A DNA stretch of 64,000 bases from Streptomyces antnestii (lineage in GTDB: Bacteria > Actinomycetota > Actinomycetes > Streptomycetales > Streptomycetaceae). A program made the position numbers and the translations under genes. Under the pieces are notes generated by a model. The model saw nothing but the letters and a program-made list of their open reading frames with translations. It was not told the DNA's origin and did no database searches. The stretch lies in contig NZ_RZYA01000005.1 in assembly GCF_004005495.1 (NCBI RefSeq), positions 186,001 to 250,000 on the forward strand, written 5' to 3'. This document shows positions 47,673 through 56,589 of this stretch, one piece after another (the first letter of the stretch is position 1; each line of letters begins with the position of its first letter).

Positions 47673-47731
47673 GGCCCTTACCGGATAATGATCGTCCGTT
47701 GTCAGTGGTGGCCGGTAGGCTCGAAAGCACG

Positions 47732-50557
47732 ATGACAGAGGACCTCTCACCGGCCGAGCGGTACGCGGCAGCACGTAAGCGCGCTGCCGAGCAGGCCACC
47801 GCGCTCGCCTCCTTCCGCGAGATGTACGACTTCGGCCTCGACCCCTTCCAGATCGAGGCGTGTCAGGCGCTCGAGCAGGGCAAGGGCGTTCTGGTGGCCG
47901 CGCCCACCGGCTCCGGCAAGACGATCGTCGGCGAGTTCGCCGTCCACCTCGCCCTCCAGCAGGGCAAGAAGTGTTTCTACACGACGCCCATCAAGGCGTT
48001 GTCGAACCAGAAGTACGGCGACCTCGTCAAGCGCTACGGCGCCGACAAGGTGGGCCTCCTCACCGGCGACAACAGCGTGAACGCGGACGCTCCCGTGGTC
48101 GTCATGACCACCGAGGTCCTGCGGAACATGCTGTACGCGGGCTCCCAGACACTCCTCGGCCTCGGCTACGTGGTGATGGACGAGGTGCACTACCTCTCCG
48201 ACCGCTTCCGAGGCGCCGTATGGGAAGAGGTGATCATCCACCTCCAGGAGTCGGTGACCCTGGTCTCCCTCTCGGCCACGGTGTCGAACGCGGAGGAGTT
48301 CGGCGACTGGCTCGACACCGTGCGCGGCGACACCCAGGTGATCGTCTCCGAGCACCGGCCCGTGCCCCTGTTCCAGCACGTGCTCGCCGGCCGCCGGATG
48401 TACGACCTCTTCGAGGAGGGCGAGGGCCGCAAGAAGGCCGTCAACCCGGACCTGACGCGCATGGCCCGCATGGAGGCCAGCCGCTCGTACAATCCGCGCG
48501 ACCGCCGCAAGGGCAAGATGGTGCGTGAGGCGGACCGCGAGCGTGAGCGCCGGCAGCGCTCCCGGATCTGGACGCCGGGCCGCCCCGAGGTCATCGAGCG
48601 CCTCGACGACGAGGGCCTGCTGCCCGCCATCACGTTCATCTTCAGCCGCGCCGCCTGCGAGGCCGCCGTCCAGCAGTGCCTGTACGCGGGCCTGCGGCTC
48701 AACGACGACGAGGCCCGTGCCCGCGTCCGCGAGATCGTCGAGGAGCGCACGGCCGCGATCCCCGACGAGGACCTGCACGTCCTCGGCTACTACGAGTGGC
48801 TCGAAGGCCTGGAGCGTGGCATCGCCGCCCACCACGCGGGCATGCTGCCGACGTTCAAGGAGGTCGTCGAGGAGCTGTTCGTCCGGGGCCTGGTGAAGGC
48901 GGTCTTCGCGACGGAGACTCTCGCCCTCGGCATCAACATGCCCGCCAGGTCAGTGGTGTTGGAGAAGCTCGTCAAGTGGAACGGCGAGCAGCACGCCGAC
49001 ATCACGCCCGGCGAGTACACCCAGCTGACCGGGCGCGCGGGCCGGCGCGGCATCGACGTCGAGGGCCACGCGGTCGTCCTGTGGCAGCGCGGCTTCAGCC
49101 CCGAGCACCTGGCGGGACTCGCGGGCACGCGCACGTACCCGCTGCGCTCCAGCTTCAAGCCCTCGTACAACATGGCGGTGAACCTGGTCGAGCAGTTCGG
49201 CCGGCACCGCTCGCGTGAGCTGCTCGAGACGTCCTTCGCGCAGTTCCAGGCCGACAAGTCGGTCGTCGGGATCTCCCGCCAGGTCCAGCGCAACGAGGAG
49301 GGCCTGGAAGGCTACAAGGCCTCCATGACCTGCCACTTGGGCGACTTCGAGGAGTACGCGCGGCTGCGCCGCGAGCTCAAGGACCGCGAGACGGAGCTGG
49401 CCAAGCAGGGCGCGGCCCAGCGGCGCGCGGCGGCGGCGGCCGCCCTGGAGAAGCTCAAGCCGGGCGACGTGATCCATGTGCCCACCGGCAAGTTCGCCGG
49501 GCTCGCGCTCGTCCTCGACCCGGGCATCCCGGCGGGCCGGTCGAACGGGCATCGTGGCTTCGAGCAGCACGACGGCCCGCGCCCCCTCGTCCTGACCGCC
49601 GAGCGGCAGGTGAAGCGGCTCGCGTCGATCGACTTCCCGGTGCCGGTCGAGGCGCTCGAGCGGATGCGGATCCCCAAGTCGTTCAACGCGCGCTCGCCCC
49701 AGTCGCGGCGCGACCTCGCGTCCGCGCTGCGCACCAAGGCCGGGCACATCGTGCCCGACCGGCACCGCAAGAACCGCGCGGCGGCGGCCGACGACCGCGA
49801 GATCTCGCGGCTGCGCACCGAGCTGCGGGCCCACCCCTGCCACGGCTGCGACGAGCGCGAGGACCACGCCCGCTGGGCCGAGCGCTACTACCGGCTGCGC
49901 CGTGACACGGTGCAGCTGGAGCGGCGTATCGAGGGCCGGACGAACACCATCGCCCGCACCTTCGACCGCATCGTCGGCCTGCTGACCGAGATGGACTATC
50001 TGCGCGCCGACGAGGTCACCCGGCACGGCAAGCGCCTCGCGCGGCTCTACGGCGAGCTGGACCTGCTCGCCAGCGAGTGCCTGCGCGACGGGGTCTGGGA
50101 AGGCCTCAGCCCGGCCGAACTGGCCGCGTGCGTCTCGGCGTTGGTGTTCGAGGCGCGGGCCGCGGACGACGCGCTCGCGCCGAAGCTGCCGTCCGGGAAG
50201 GCGAAGGCGGCGCTCGGCGAGATGGTGCGCATCTGGGGCCGGCTCGACGCCCTGGAGGAAGAGTTCAAGATCAGCCAGACCGAGGGGGTCGGGCAGCGCG
50301 AGCCCGATCTGGGCTTCGCCTGGGCGGCGTTCCAGTGGGCGTCCGGCAAGGGCCTCGACGAGGTGCTGAGCGAGGCGGACATGCCCGCCGGTGACTTCGT
50401 GCGGTGGTGCAAGCAGGTCATCGACGTCCTCGGGCAGATCGCCGCCGCGGCGCCGGGCGCCTCCGGCGAGGGCACGGGGGACACCGTGGCCAAGAACGCG
50501 CGCAAGGCGATCGACGCGTTGCGGCGTGGTGTGGTGGCGTACTCGTCCGTGGGGTAG
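47732..50557 (+). CDS. helY: DEAD/DEAH-box (Ski2-like) RNA helicase, HelY-type
   Basis: A 941-residue superfamily 2 helicase. Motif I is APTGSGKTIVGEF, Ia TTPIKALSNQKY, II MDEVHYLSDRFRG, III SLSATVSN, and VI QLTGRAGRRGID. After the helicase core come ratchet and DSHCT-like C-terminal domains. Relatives are mycobacterial HelY and eukaryotic Mtr4/Ski2, which unwind RNA for degradation. The start at ATG 47732 fits homologues; TAGGCT lies 10 nt upstream, so the leader is very short. From memory its position after tatC is conserved in actinobacteria. Confidence 0.93.
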   Translation: MTEDLSPAERYAAARKRAAEQATALASFREMYDFGLDPFQIEACQALEQGKGVLVAAPTGSGKTIVGEFAVHLALQQGKKCFYTTPIKALSNQKYGDLVKRYGADKVGLLTGDNSVNADAPVVVMTTEVLRNMLYAGSQTLLGLGYVVMDEVHYLSDRFRGAVWEEVIIHLQESVTLVSLSATVSNAEEFGDWLDTVRGDTQVIVSEHRPVPLFQHVLAGRRMYDLFEEGEGRKKAVNPDLTRMARMEASRSYNPRDRRKGKMVREADRERERRQRSRIWTPGRPEVIERLDDEGLLPAITFIFSRAACEAAVQQCLYAGLRLNDDEARARVREIVEERTAAIPDEDLHVLGYYEWLEGLERGIAAHHAGMLPTFKEVVEELFVRGLVKAVFATETLALGINMPARSVVLEKLVKWNGEQHADITPGEYTQLTGRAGRRGIDVEGHAVVLWQRGFSPEHLAGLAGTRTYPLRSSFKPSYNMAVNLVEQFGRHRSRELLETSFAQFQADKSVVGISRQVQRNEEGLEGYKASMTCHLGDFEEYARLRRELKDRETELAKQGAAQRRAAAAAALEKLKPGDVIHVPTGKFAGLALVLDPGIPAGRSNGHRGFEQHDGPRPLVLTAERQVKRLASIDFPVPVEALERMRIPKSFNARSPQSRRDLASALRTKAGHIVPDRHRKNRAAAADDREISRLRTELRAHPCHGCDEREDHARWAERYYRLRRDTVQLERRIEGRTNTIARTFDRIVGLLTEMDYLRADEVTRHGKRLARLYGELDLLASECLRDGVWEGLSPAELAACVSALVFEARAADDALAPKLPSGKAKAALGEMVRIWGRLDALEEEFKISQTEGVGQREPDLGFAWAAFQWASGKGLDEVLSEADMPAGDFVRWCKQVIDVLGQIAAAAPGASGEGTGDTVAKNARKAIDALRRGVVAYSSVG

Positions 50558-50578
50558 TGCCGGTCCGCAGTCGCTGAG

Positions 50579-50622
50579 CGCGCAGTTCCCCGCGCCCCTT
50601 CCGGGGTGCGGGGAACTGCGCG
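50579..50622 (+). terminator. helY terminator, a common Streptomyces palindrome
   Basis: 15-bp arms cgcgcagttccccgc / gcggggaactgcgcg with inner gcccc/ggggt pairing, 21 bp after the stop codon. The sequence resembles a palindrome that I recall as very frequent between Streptomyces genes. The rest of the 345-bp gap to 50902 is AT-richer (50690-50880) and should hold the conservon promoter; no gene was seen. Confidence 0.75.
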
Positions 50623-50902
50623 TTTCGCATGCGCGGACGCCTTCACTCCTCGTGTGCGAACGGCCGCTGAGCGTGCAAATGGGGTCGAGTGTATTCCTCC
50701 CGTCCGGCCATTTCAGGTGCTTGCGGAATATGACACAGCGCTGATCCGACGGGACTAAGCTCGCCCGCAGCGCACCGAGTTGGCACATATTCGTGCGCTT
50801 GTTCCCAATCTTGTAGATGGTTCGAGTTCCTCCCCCCACGCGCACGTCCGCACATCCCGCGTAACCACACATTTCCCCGATCCGACCGTTCAGAGGGCAT
50901 AC

Positions 50903-52525
50903 ATGGTGAGTGTTCAATCGCCTCCCGGTGGCCGAGAAATCCCCTACGCACGCGTGCTGTTGCTGCCCGCCGTGGTCATGGCCGCGGCGACCGGAGCCGC
51001 CGTCGCGATGGTGGCGCAGCCCGCGCGGTTCGCCGTCGCCCTGTGCGGCGGCCTCGCCACGCTGCTGCTGATCCTCGTGGCCGCCGAGGCCGTGCGCCGC
51101 GGCCGCACGATCAAGGGGGAACGCGCTCAGTTCGCCCGGCAGGTCGCACACTTCGAGCGCCGCATCGCCGCCCACGACAAAGAGGCCGCGTGGATGGCCC
51201 AGGTCCTCCTGCCCGAGTCCCTGTACCGACTGCGCTCCGGTGACACGGCGTCAGAGGCCGTCAAGGTCGTGGTCGAGAGCGACCCCGAGTACTTCGAACT
51301 CCCCTTCGCGCAGCGCCGGTTGATGGCCGAGGTGCTCGACTTCATCGACCGCGAGGAGACCATGCGCGACGCCGCGCAGCGCGCCTTCGTCTCCATCGCG
51401 CGCCGCGTCCAGTCCATCGTGCACAAACAGAACGCAGAACTGCGCGAGATGGAGGAGGACCACGGACGCAACCCCGAGGTCTTCGACGACCTCCTGCGCA
51501 TCGACCACGGCACCGCGCTGATCGGCCGACTCGCCGACTCCATCACCGTCCTCGGCGGCGCCCGCCCCGGCCGCCAGTGGCCCCGGCCCGTACCGCTCTA
51601 CAGCGTGCTGCGCGGCGCCATGTCGCGCATCCTCGACTACCCCCGCATCGATCTGCACCAGGTCGCCAAGGTCGCCATCCGCGGCATCTCCGTCGAGCCG
51701 CTCATCCACGCGCTCGCCGAACTCATGGACAACGCGACCCGCTACTCGCCCCCGCAGACCAAGGTGCACGTCACCGCGATCGAGGTGCAGACCGGCATCG
51801 CCATCGAGATCGAGGACGGCGGCGTCAGCCTCAGCGAGGAGGCCCGGCTGCGCGCCGAGGAGATGCTCGCCCGCGCCCAGGCCGGCGTCGACCTCAACGA
51901 CCTCGGCGAGAACCCCCGCCTCGGCATGGCCGTCGTCGGCCGGCTCTCGCAGATGTACGACATGCAGGTCTCGCTGCGCCAGTCCGCGTACGGCGGTGTC
52001 CGCGCCGTCCTCATCGTGCCGCGGATCATGATCACGACCGACGCCGCGCCCGGCCTCGCGCACGGCATCGGCGCCTCCGGTGTGCCCCGCGTCGACAACG
52101 ACGGCACGCCCATCGTGGAGGAGCCCCGCAAGAAGAAGACGCGCCGCCCCACCACCGGCCCCCGGCCCTCCGCGCCGCTCGTCGCCGCCATGGAGGACGA
52201 CGTCCCCGTCGTCACCGAGTGGCGGGCCAACGGGCTGCCGCAGCGCCGCAGGAAGGTCGACACCAAGGTCATCGACCAGCAGATCATCGTGACGCCCAGG
52301 GCGCCCGAGCCGGGCAGCGGGGCGGCGCCCCGCGCGGACCAGCCCCCGCAGTGGACCCCCATCCCGGTGCCCGCCTCCGAGGCCGAGCCGGAGAAGCCCG
52401 ACATGCCCCCACCCGGCCTGTGGGTCGAGGCGTTCATGAACGGGCTCAAGGGCGACGGGCCGAGCGCCGCGCAGGGCGACACCGACGAGTTCAATCCGCA
52501 GGTCGACGAGGGAGACCGCCAGTGA
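50903..52525 (+). CDS. cvnA9: Conservon sensor-kinase-like membrane ATPase (CvnA)
   Basis: A 540-residue protein with two N-terminal membrane helices (about residues 16-60), a helical DHp-like region containing DDLLRIDHGTALIGRLADS, and a GHKL ATPase domain (HALAELMDNATRYSPP, EIEDGGVSL, GMAVVGRLSQMY). The C-terminal 150 residues are disordered. In S. coelicolor CvnA forms a membrane complex with CvnB, C and D likened to a G-protein-coupled system. The number 9 (rar locus, RarA) is inferred from synteny. Its stop overlaps the cvnB start (GTGA). Confidence 0.9.
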   Translation: MVSVQSPPGGREIPYARVLLLPAVVMAAATGAAVAMVAQPARFAVALCGGLATLLLILVAAEAVRRGRTIKGERAQFARQVAHFERRIAAHDKEAAWMAQVLLPESLYRLRSGDTASEAVKVVVESDPEYFELPFAQRRLMAEVLDFIDREETMRDAAQRAFVSIARRVQSIVHKQNAELREMEEDHGRNPEVFDDLLRIDHGTALIGRLADSITVLGGARPGRQWPRPVPLYSVLRGAMSRILDYPRIDLHQVAKVAIRGISVEPLIHALAELMDNATRYSPPQTKVHVTAIEVQTGIAIEIEDGGVSLSEEARLRAEEMLARAQAGVDLNDLGENPRLGMAVVGRLSQMYDMQVSLRQSAYGGVRAVLIVPRIMITTDAAPGLAHGIGASGVPRVDNDGTPIVEEPRKKKTRRPTTGPRPSAPLVAAMEDDVPVVTEWRANGLPQRRRKVDTKVIDQQIIVTPRAPEPGSGAAPRADQPPQWTPIPVPASEAEPEKPDMPPPGLWVEAFMNGLKGDGPSAAQGDTDEFNPQVDEGDRQ

Positions 52526-52929
52526 TCCAGCAAAGGGCCAACTTCGACTGGATGCTCAAGGAGCTCGCCGACGGCGTGCCCCAGACCCGGCAGGTCGTGG
52601 TGCTCTCGGCGGACGGCCTGCGCATCGCCCGCTACGGCGGGGACCCCGACGCCGCCGACCGCATCGCCGCCGCCTGCGCCGGACTGCAGAGCCTCGCCAC
52701 CGCCGTGGCCAGCGAGATCCCGGACAGCGACGGCAAGATGAACATGGTCATCATCGAGGTCAGCGGAGGGTTCTTCTATCTCATGGCCGCCGGCAAGGGC
52801 GCCTACCTCGCCGTCCTCGCCGACGCCCACGTGGACGCCGGACTCATGAGCAACCGCATGCGCGACCTCGTCGTCCGTATCGGGGCACATCTGACCAGCC
52901 CGCCCCGGCGCAACGGGCAGACCGTATGA
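52522..52929 (+). CDS. cvnB9: Roadblock/LC7-domain conservon protein (CvnB)
   Basis: A 135-residue roadblock/LC7 protein: FDWMLKELADGVPQTRQVVVLSADGLRIA at the start and IIEVSGGFFYLMAAGKGAYLAVLAD in the middle. Roadblock proteins act as regulators of small GTPases; CvnB probably works as a partner or GTPase-activating factor for CvnD (inference). The GTG start overlaps the cvnA stop and its own stop overlaps the cvnC start (ATGA). Confidence 0.92.
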   Translation: MIQQRANFDWMLKELADGVPQTRQVVVLSADGLRIARYGGDPDAADRIAAACAGLQSLATAVASEIPDSDGKMNMVIIEVSGGFFYLMAAGKGAYLAVLADAHVDAGLMSNRMRDLVVRIGAHLTSPPRRNGQTV

Positions 52930-53333
52930 CGCATCCCCGCCAACCCTCCCGGGCCCAGCCGCCGCCTCAGCCGCCACGGCGCGAACGCCGCGCGGCGGAC
53001 GGCCAGGGCGACCCGGAGCGCCTCTACACGATCACGGGTGGCACCGAGGGGGCCGAGCGCGCGCCGCTCGACCTCGTCACCCTGATCGTCGCGCGCTCCG
53101 ACCCCCCGCCCGCGTCCCCGCCCGAACAGGCAGCCCTGTTACGGCTGTGCAAGTCACCCCTGTCCACGGCCGAGATCTCGGCCTACCTCAGTCTGCCGTT
53201 CAGCGTGGTCACCGTGCTGCTCGGTGAACTCCTCGCGGCCGAACTGGTCCAGGCGCGCGCCCCCGTCATCCGCGGCGCCGTCGCCGACCGTTCCCTCCTC
53301 GAAGCGGTGATGCATGGACTTCAAAAGCTCTGA
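52926..53333 (+). CDS. cvnC9: DUF742 conservon protein (CvnC)
   Basis: A 135-residue DUF742 protein. After a basic, proline-rich disordered N-terminus it has RLYTITGGTEG and a winged-helix-like part (LLRLCKSPLSTAEISAYLSLPFSVVTVLLGEL). DUF742 proteins always accompany roadblock and GTPase genes in conservons; their biochemical role is unclear. It overlaps cvnD by 20 bp. Confidence 0.92.
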   Translation: MTHPRQPSRAQPPPQPPRRERRAADGQGDPERLYTITGGTEGAERAPLDLVTLIVARSDPPPASPPEQAALLRLCKSPLSTAEISAYLSLPFSVVTVLLGELLAAELVQARAPVIRGAVADRSLLEAVMHGLQKL

Positions 53334-53946
53334 CACGCTCCGGGAAGGCCCCCGCATCCCGGGGCCTCGGAGCGAGGACCATCTGCCCGACACGGTCAAG
53401 GCGGCCGTGAAGGTCGTCATCGTGGGCGGCTTCGGCGTGGGCAAGACCACGATGGTCGGATCGGTCAGCGAGATCAGGCCGCTCACCACCGAAGAGACCA
53501 TGACCCAGGCGGGCATCGGCGTCGACGACAACTACGGCTCCGAGACCAAGACGGCCACCACGGTCGCCATGGACTTCGGACGCATCAGCATCACGGAAGA
53601 GCTGGTCCTCTACCTGTTCGGAACCCCCGGTCAGGAGCGCTTCTGGTTCCTGTGGAACGGCCTCTTCGAGGGCGCGCTCGGCGCCGTCGTCCTCATCGAC
53701 ACCCGCCGCCTCGAAGTCAGCTTCGACGTGATCGGGCGCCTGGAGGAGCGGGGCGTGCCGTTCGTCATCGCCAACAACGCCTTTCCCGATGGCCCGCGTT
53801 ACCCCGCCGACGAACTGCGCCAGGCCCTCGACCTCGACCCGCACGTGCCGATCATCGAGTGCGACGCCCGGCGCAGGGCGTCGAGCCGGGACGTCCTGAT
53901 GACCCTGATGCGCTATCTGCACGAGCTGGCGCTGGCCCGCGTCTGA
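53314..53946 (+). CDS. cvnD9: Conservon small GTPase (CvnD)
   Basis: A 210-residue Ras-like GTP-binding protein. G1 is GGFGVGKTT (about residues 38-46), Thr-rich switch I is TTEETMTQAG, and G3 appears as GTPGQERF. The usual G4 NKxD is degenerate (ANNAFPDG), so guanine specificity should not be assumed. It is the proposed switch protein of the CvnABCD membrane complex. Its start lies inside cvnC. Confidence 0.92.
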   Translation: MDFKSSDTLREGPRIPGPRSEDHLPDTVKAAVKVVIVGGFGVGKTTMVGSVSEIRPLTTEETMTQAGIGVDDNYGSETKTATTVAMDFGRISITEELVLYLFGTPGQERFWFLWNGLFEGALGAVVLIDTRRLEVSFDVIGRLEERGVPFVIANNAFPDGPRYPADELRQALDLDPHVPIIECDARRRASSRDVLMTLMRYLHELALARV

Positions 53947-54020
53947 CCCGGCGCGGGACTTCCCCCTCAGTCCACCACAGCCTTCCCATACAGACTTTTC
54001 ACACCACCGGAGCGATCACC

Positions 54021-55529
54021 GTGACGACTCCCTCCCACTCACACGCCGGCACGGAAGACGCCGCGCTCAGTCCGCCGCCCGGCTGCCCGGCGCACGCCAT
54101 GGGCCCCGGCGGCCTGCGTCGGCTCTACGGCCCCGAGGCGGACGACGACATCGCGGCCGTGTACGAGAAACTGCGTGCCGAACACGGTTCCGTGGCCCCC
54201 ATCCTGATCCACGACGACGTGCCGATGTGGGCGGTCCTCGGGCACAGCGAGAACCTGCACATGGTCCGCTCGACCTCCCAGTACAACCGCGACGCGCGCA
54301 ACTGGAACGCCGTCCTCGACGGCAGCGTCACCCCCACCAACCCGCTCGCGCCGGTCTTCAGCTGGCAGCCCATCTGCAGCTTCGCCGAGGGCGCCGACCA
54401 CCAGCGGCTGCGCGGCGCGGTCACCGGGGCGATCGCCACCATCGAGGCCCGCGGCCTGCGCCGCTACATCAACCGCTCGTCGAACGAGCTGGTCAACAAG
54501 ATCTGCGAGATTGGCGAGGCCGACGTCGTCAGCCAGTTCGCCGAGCACCTGCCGATGATGGTGATGTGCCGGATCTTCGGCATGCCCGAGGAGTACAACG
54601 AGCGGATGGTGCAGGCCGCCCGCGACATGATCAAGGGCACCGAGACCGCCATCGCCAGCAACGAATACATCATGGGCGTCCTGACGCGGCTCACCGTCCG
54701 CCGCCGGGCCCGCCCAGAGGCGGACTTCACCAGCCACCTCATCGCCCAGCCCGCCGCGCTCAGCGACGACGAGGTGGCCCAGCACCTGCGCCTCGTCCTG
54801 ATCGCCGCGTACGAGGCCACGGCCAACCTCATCGCGAACGTGCTGCGCGTGGTCCTCACCGACCCCCGCTTCCGCGCCCAGCTCAACGGCGGCCAGATGA
54901 CCGTGCCCGAGGCCGTCGAGCAGTCCCTGTGGGACGAGCCGCCGTTCACCGCGATGGTCGGGTACTTCGCCAAGGAGGACACGGAGCTGGGCGGCCGGCA
55001 CATCCGCCGGGGCGACGGCCTGATCTTCGGCATCGCGCCCGGCAACGTCGACCCCGTCGTACGCCCCGACCTGTCCGCCAACATGCAGGGCAACCGCTCG
55101 CACCTCGCGTTCGGCGGCGGGCCGCACGAGTGCCCCGGACAGGACATCGGCCGCGCCATCGCCGACATCGGTGTCGACGCGCTCCTGATGCGCCTGCCCG
55201 ACGTCGAACTCTCCATCCCGGAGCACGAGTTGCGCTGGCGCTCCTCGATCCTTTCGCGGCACCTGGTGGAGCTGCCGGTGAAGTTCGAGCCGCGCCCGCC
55301 GCAGGACGTCGTCGCCAAGCCCGGCGCGCGCCCGGTCCCGGAGCCGCGCGACGAGTGGCAGGTGTCGACCCACGTCCCGCAGCCACCGGCCCCGGCACCG
55401 GCCCCGGTGGCGCAGCCCGTCCCCGATCCCGCCGCCTCGCCGTACCCGGCCGGGGCCACGTTCCCGGAACCGGCCGCGCCGCCGCAGGGCGCCTGGCGCC
55501 GGTTCCTGCGCTGGTGGCGCGGCTACTGA
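54021..55529 (+). CDS. rarE: CYP157-like cytochrome P450 lacking EXXR
   Basis: A 502-residue P450-fold protein. The haem-ligand loop FGGGPHECPG is intact (Cys371) and the I-helix has AAYEAT. The K-helix EXXR motif is replaced by EQSLW (residues 300-304), the feature described for CYP157C1 of S. coelicolor. About 90 residues beyond the normal P450 end are proline- and alanine-rich and finish in RRFLRWWRGY, a basic aromatic tail that may bind the membrane. GTG start at 54021 behind GGAG. It closes the conservon operon, matching rarE. Substrate and redox partners are unknown. Confidence 0.88.
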   Translation: MTTPSHSHAGTEDAALSPPPGCPAHAMGPGGLRRLYGPEADDDIAAVYEKLRAEHGSVAPILIHDDVPMWAVLGHSENLHMVRSTSQYNRDARNWNAVLDGSVTPTNPLAPVFSWQPICSFAEGADHQRLRGAVTGAIATIEARGLRRYINRSSNELVNKICEIGEADVVSQFAEHLPMMVMCRIFGMPEEYNERMVQAARDMIKGTETAIASNEYIMGVLTRLTVRRRARPEADFTSHLIAQPAALSDDEVAQHLRLVLIAAYEATANLIANVLRVVLTDPRFRAQLNGGQMTVPEAVEQSLWDEPPFTAMVGYFAKEDTELGGRHIRRGDGLIFGIAPGNVDPVVRPDLSANMQGNRSHLAFGGGPHECPGQDIGRAIADIGVDALLMRLPDVELSIPEHELRWRSSILSRHLVELPVKFEPRPPQDVVAKPGARPVPEPRDEWQVSTHVPQPPAPAPAPVAQPVPDPAASPYPAGATFPEPAAPPQGAWRRFLRWWRGY

Positions 55530-55547
55530 GCCGGCCGGGCCCCGGCC

Positions 55548-56513
55548 CTACGAGGAGTGGGCGACGCCGCCGCCCGCCCACTCCTCGTACGCCGACCAGG
55601 CCGCCAGCGTCCGCCCGCTCTCGAAGCGGTGCTCCCGGCCGGTGACCGGGTCCCTGAACTCCAGGGAACGCGCGAGGAGTTGGAGCGGCCGGCGGAAGTC
55701 GTCCGGCGCCACCGCGTCGGCGACCACGGGGTAGAGCGGGTCGCCGAGGATCGGCAGGCCGAGCGCGTTCATATGGACCCGCAGCTGATGGGTGCGGCCG
55801 GTGTGCGGGACGAGCCGGTACCGGCCGAGCCCGCCCCGCTCCCCGAGAAGCTCGATCCGGCTCTCCGCGTTCGGCTCGCCGCCCGGCACCTCGTACGCGG
55901 CGAGCACCCCGCGCTCCTTCACGATCCGGCTGCGCACGGTCCTGGGCAGGGCGACCGCCGGGTCGTACGCGGCCACCGCCTCATACTCCTTGCGCACCCG
56001 GCGGTCGCCGAACAGCGTCTGGTACGCGCCGCGTTCACCGGAGCGCACGACGAAGAGCACGAGCCCCGCCGTCAGCCGGTCGAGGCGGTGCGCCGGACCG
56101 AGCTCGGGAAGGTCCAACTCCCGGCGCAGGCGCGCCAGGGCGGTCTCGGTGACATGGCTGCCGCGCGGCGTCGTGGCCAGGAAATGGGGCTTGTCCGCGA
56201 CGACGACGTGCTCGTCCCGGTACACGATCCCGATCGGGAACGGCACGGGCACCTCGGTGGCGTACTCACGGTGGAACCACACCCAGGCGCCCGGCATATA
56301 GGGCGCGTCCGACGTCACGGCGGCGCCGTCCGCGCCGACGATCCGCCCCTCGCGCAGCATCGTGTCGATCACCCCGGGCCCGGCGGCAAGCCGCTCCACG
56401 AGGTGGTCGCGCACCGTGCTCCAGGCCCCGTCGAGCGGCAGCCTGACCCGGAAGGGGTCGATGCCGTCGCGCTGCGGCAGCGGGGAGGGCGGGATACGCG
56501 GCTTTCGTCTCAT
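55548..56513 (-). CDS. RluA-family RNA pseudouridine synthase
   Basis: A 321-residue pseudouridine synthase. The catalytic Asp lies in AHRLDRLTAGLVLFV (HRLDxxTSG motif). Also seen are YRDEHVVVADKPHFLATTPRG, KEYEAVAAY, and PHTGRTHQLRVHMNALGLPILGDPLY. It converts selected uridines in rRNA or tRNA to pseudouridine; the target base is unknown. The N-terminal S4-like part is short. The start ATG at 56511-56513 begins the conserved sequence MRRKPRIP. Confidence 0.93.
   Translation of the reverse strand: MRRKPRIPPSPLPQRDGIDPFRVRLPLDGAWSTVRDHLVERLAAGPGVIDTMLREGRIVGADGAAVTSDAPYMPGAWVWFHREYATEVPVPFPIGIVYRDEHVVVADKPHFLATTPRGSHVTETALARLRRELDLPELGPAHRLDRLTAGLVLFVVRSGERGAYQTLFGDRRVRKEYEAVAAYDPAVALPRTVRSRIVKERGVLAAYEVPGGEPNAESRIELLGERGGLGRYRLVPHTGRTHQLRVHMNALGLPILGDPLYPVVADAVAPDDFRRPLQLLARSLEFRDPVTGREHRFESGRTLAAWSAYEEWAGGGVAHSS
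55549..55589. terminator. Convergent terminator overlapping the rluA-like 3' end
   Basis: A perfect 15-bp inverted repeat (tacgaggagtgggcg / cgcccactcctcgta) with an 11-nt loop. It includes the last codons and part of the stop codon of the pseudouridine-synthase gene and lies 19 bp after the P450 stop. Confidence 0.75.
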
Positions 56514-56589
56514 CGCCGCCCAGCCTACGGCGGTGGCCCTCCTCGCCGAACCACGGACGGAGACGGGGCGCCGGGGGCAGGATGAGCGC

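Noticed and set aside
53652..54020. Upstream extension of the P450 frame inside cvnD
   Set aside because: It runs antiphase through the GTPase gene; the GTG at 54021 with GGAG and a typical P450 N-terminus is the better start.
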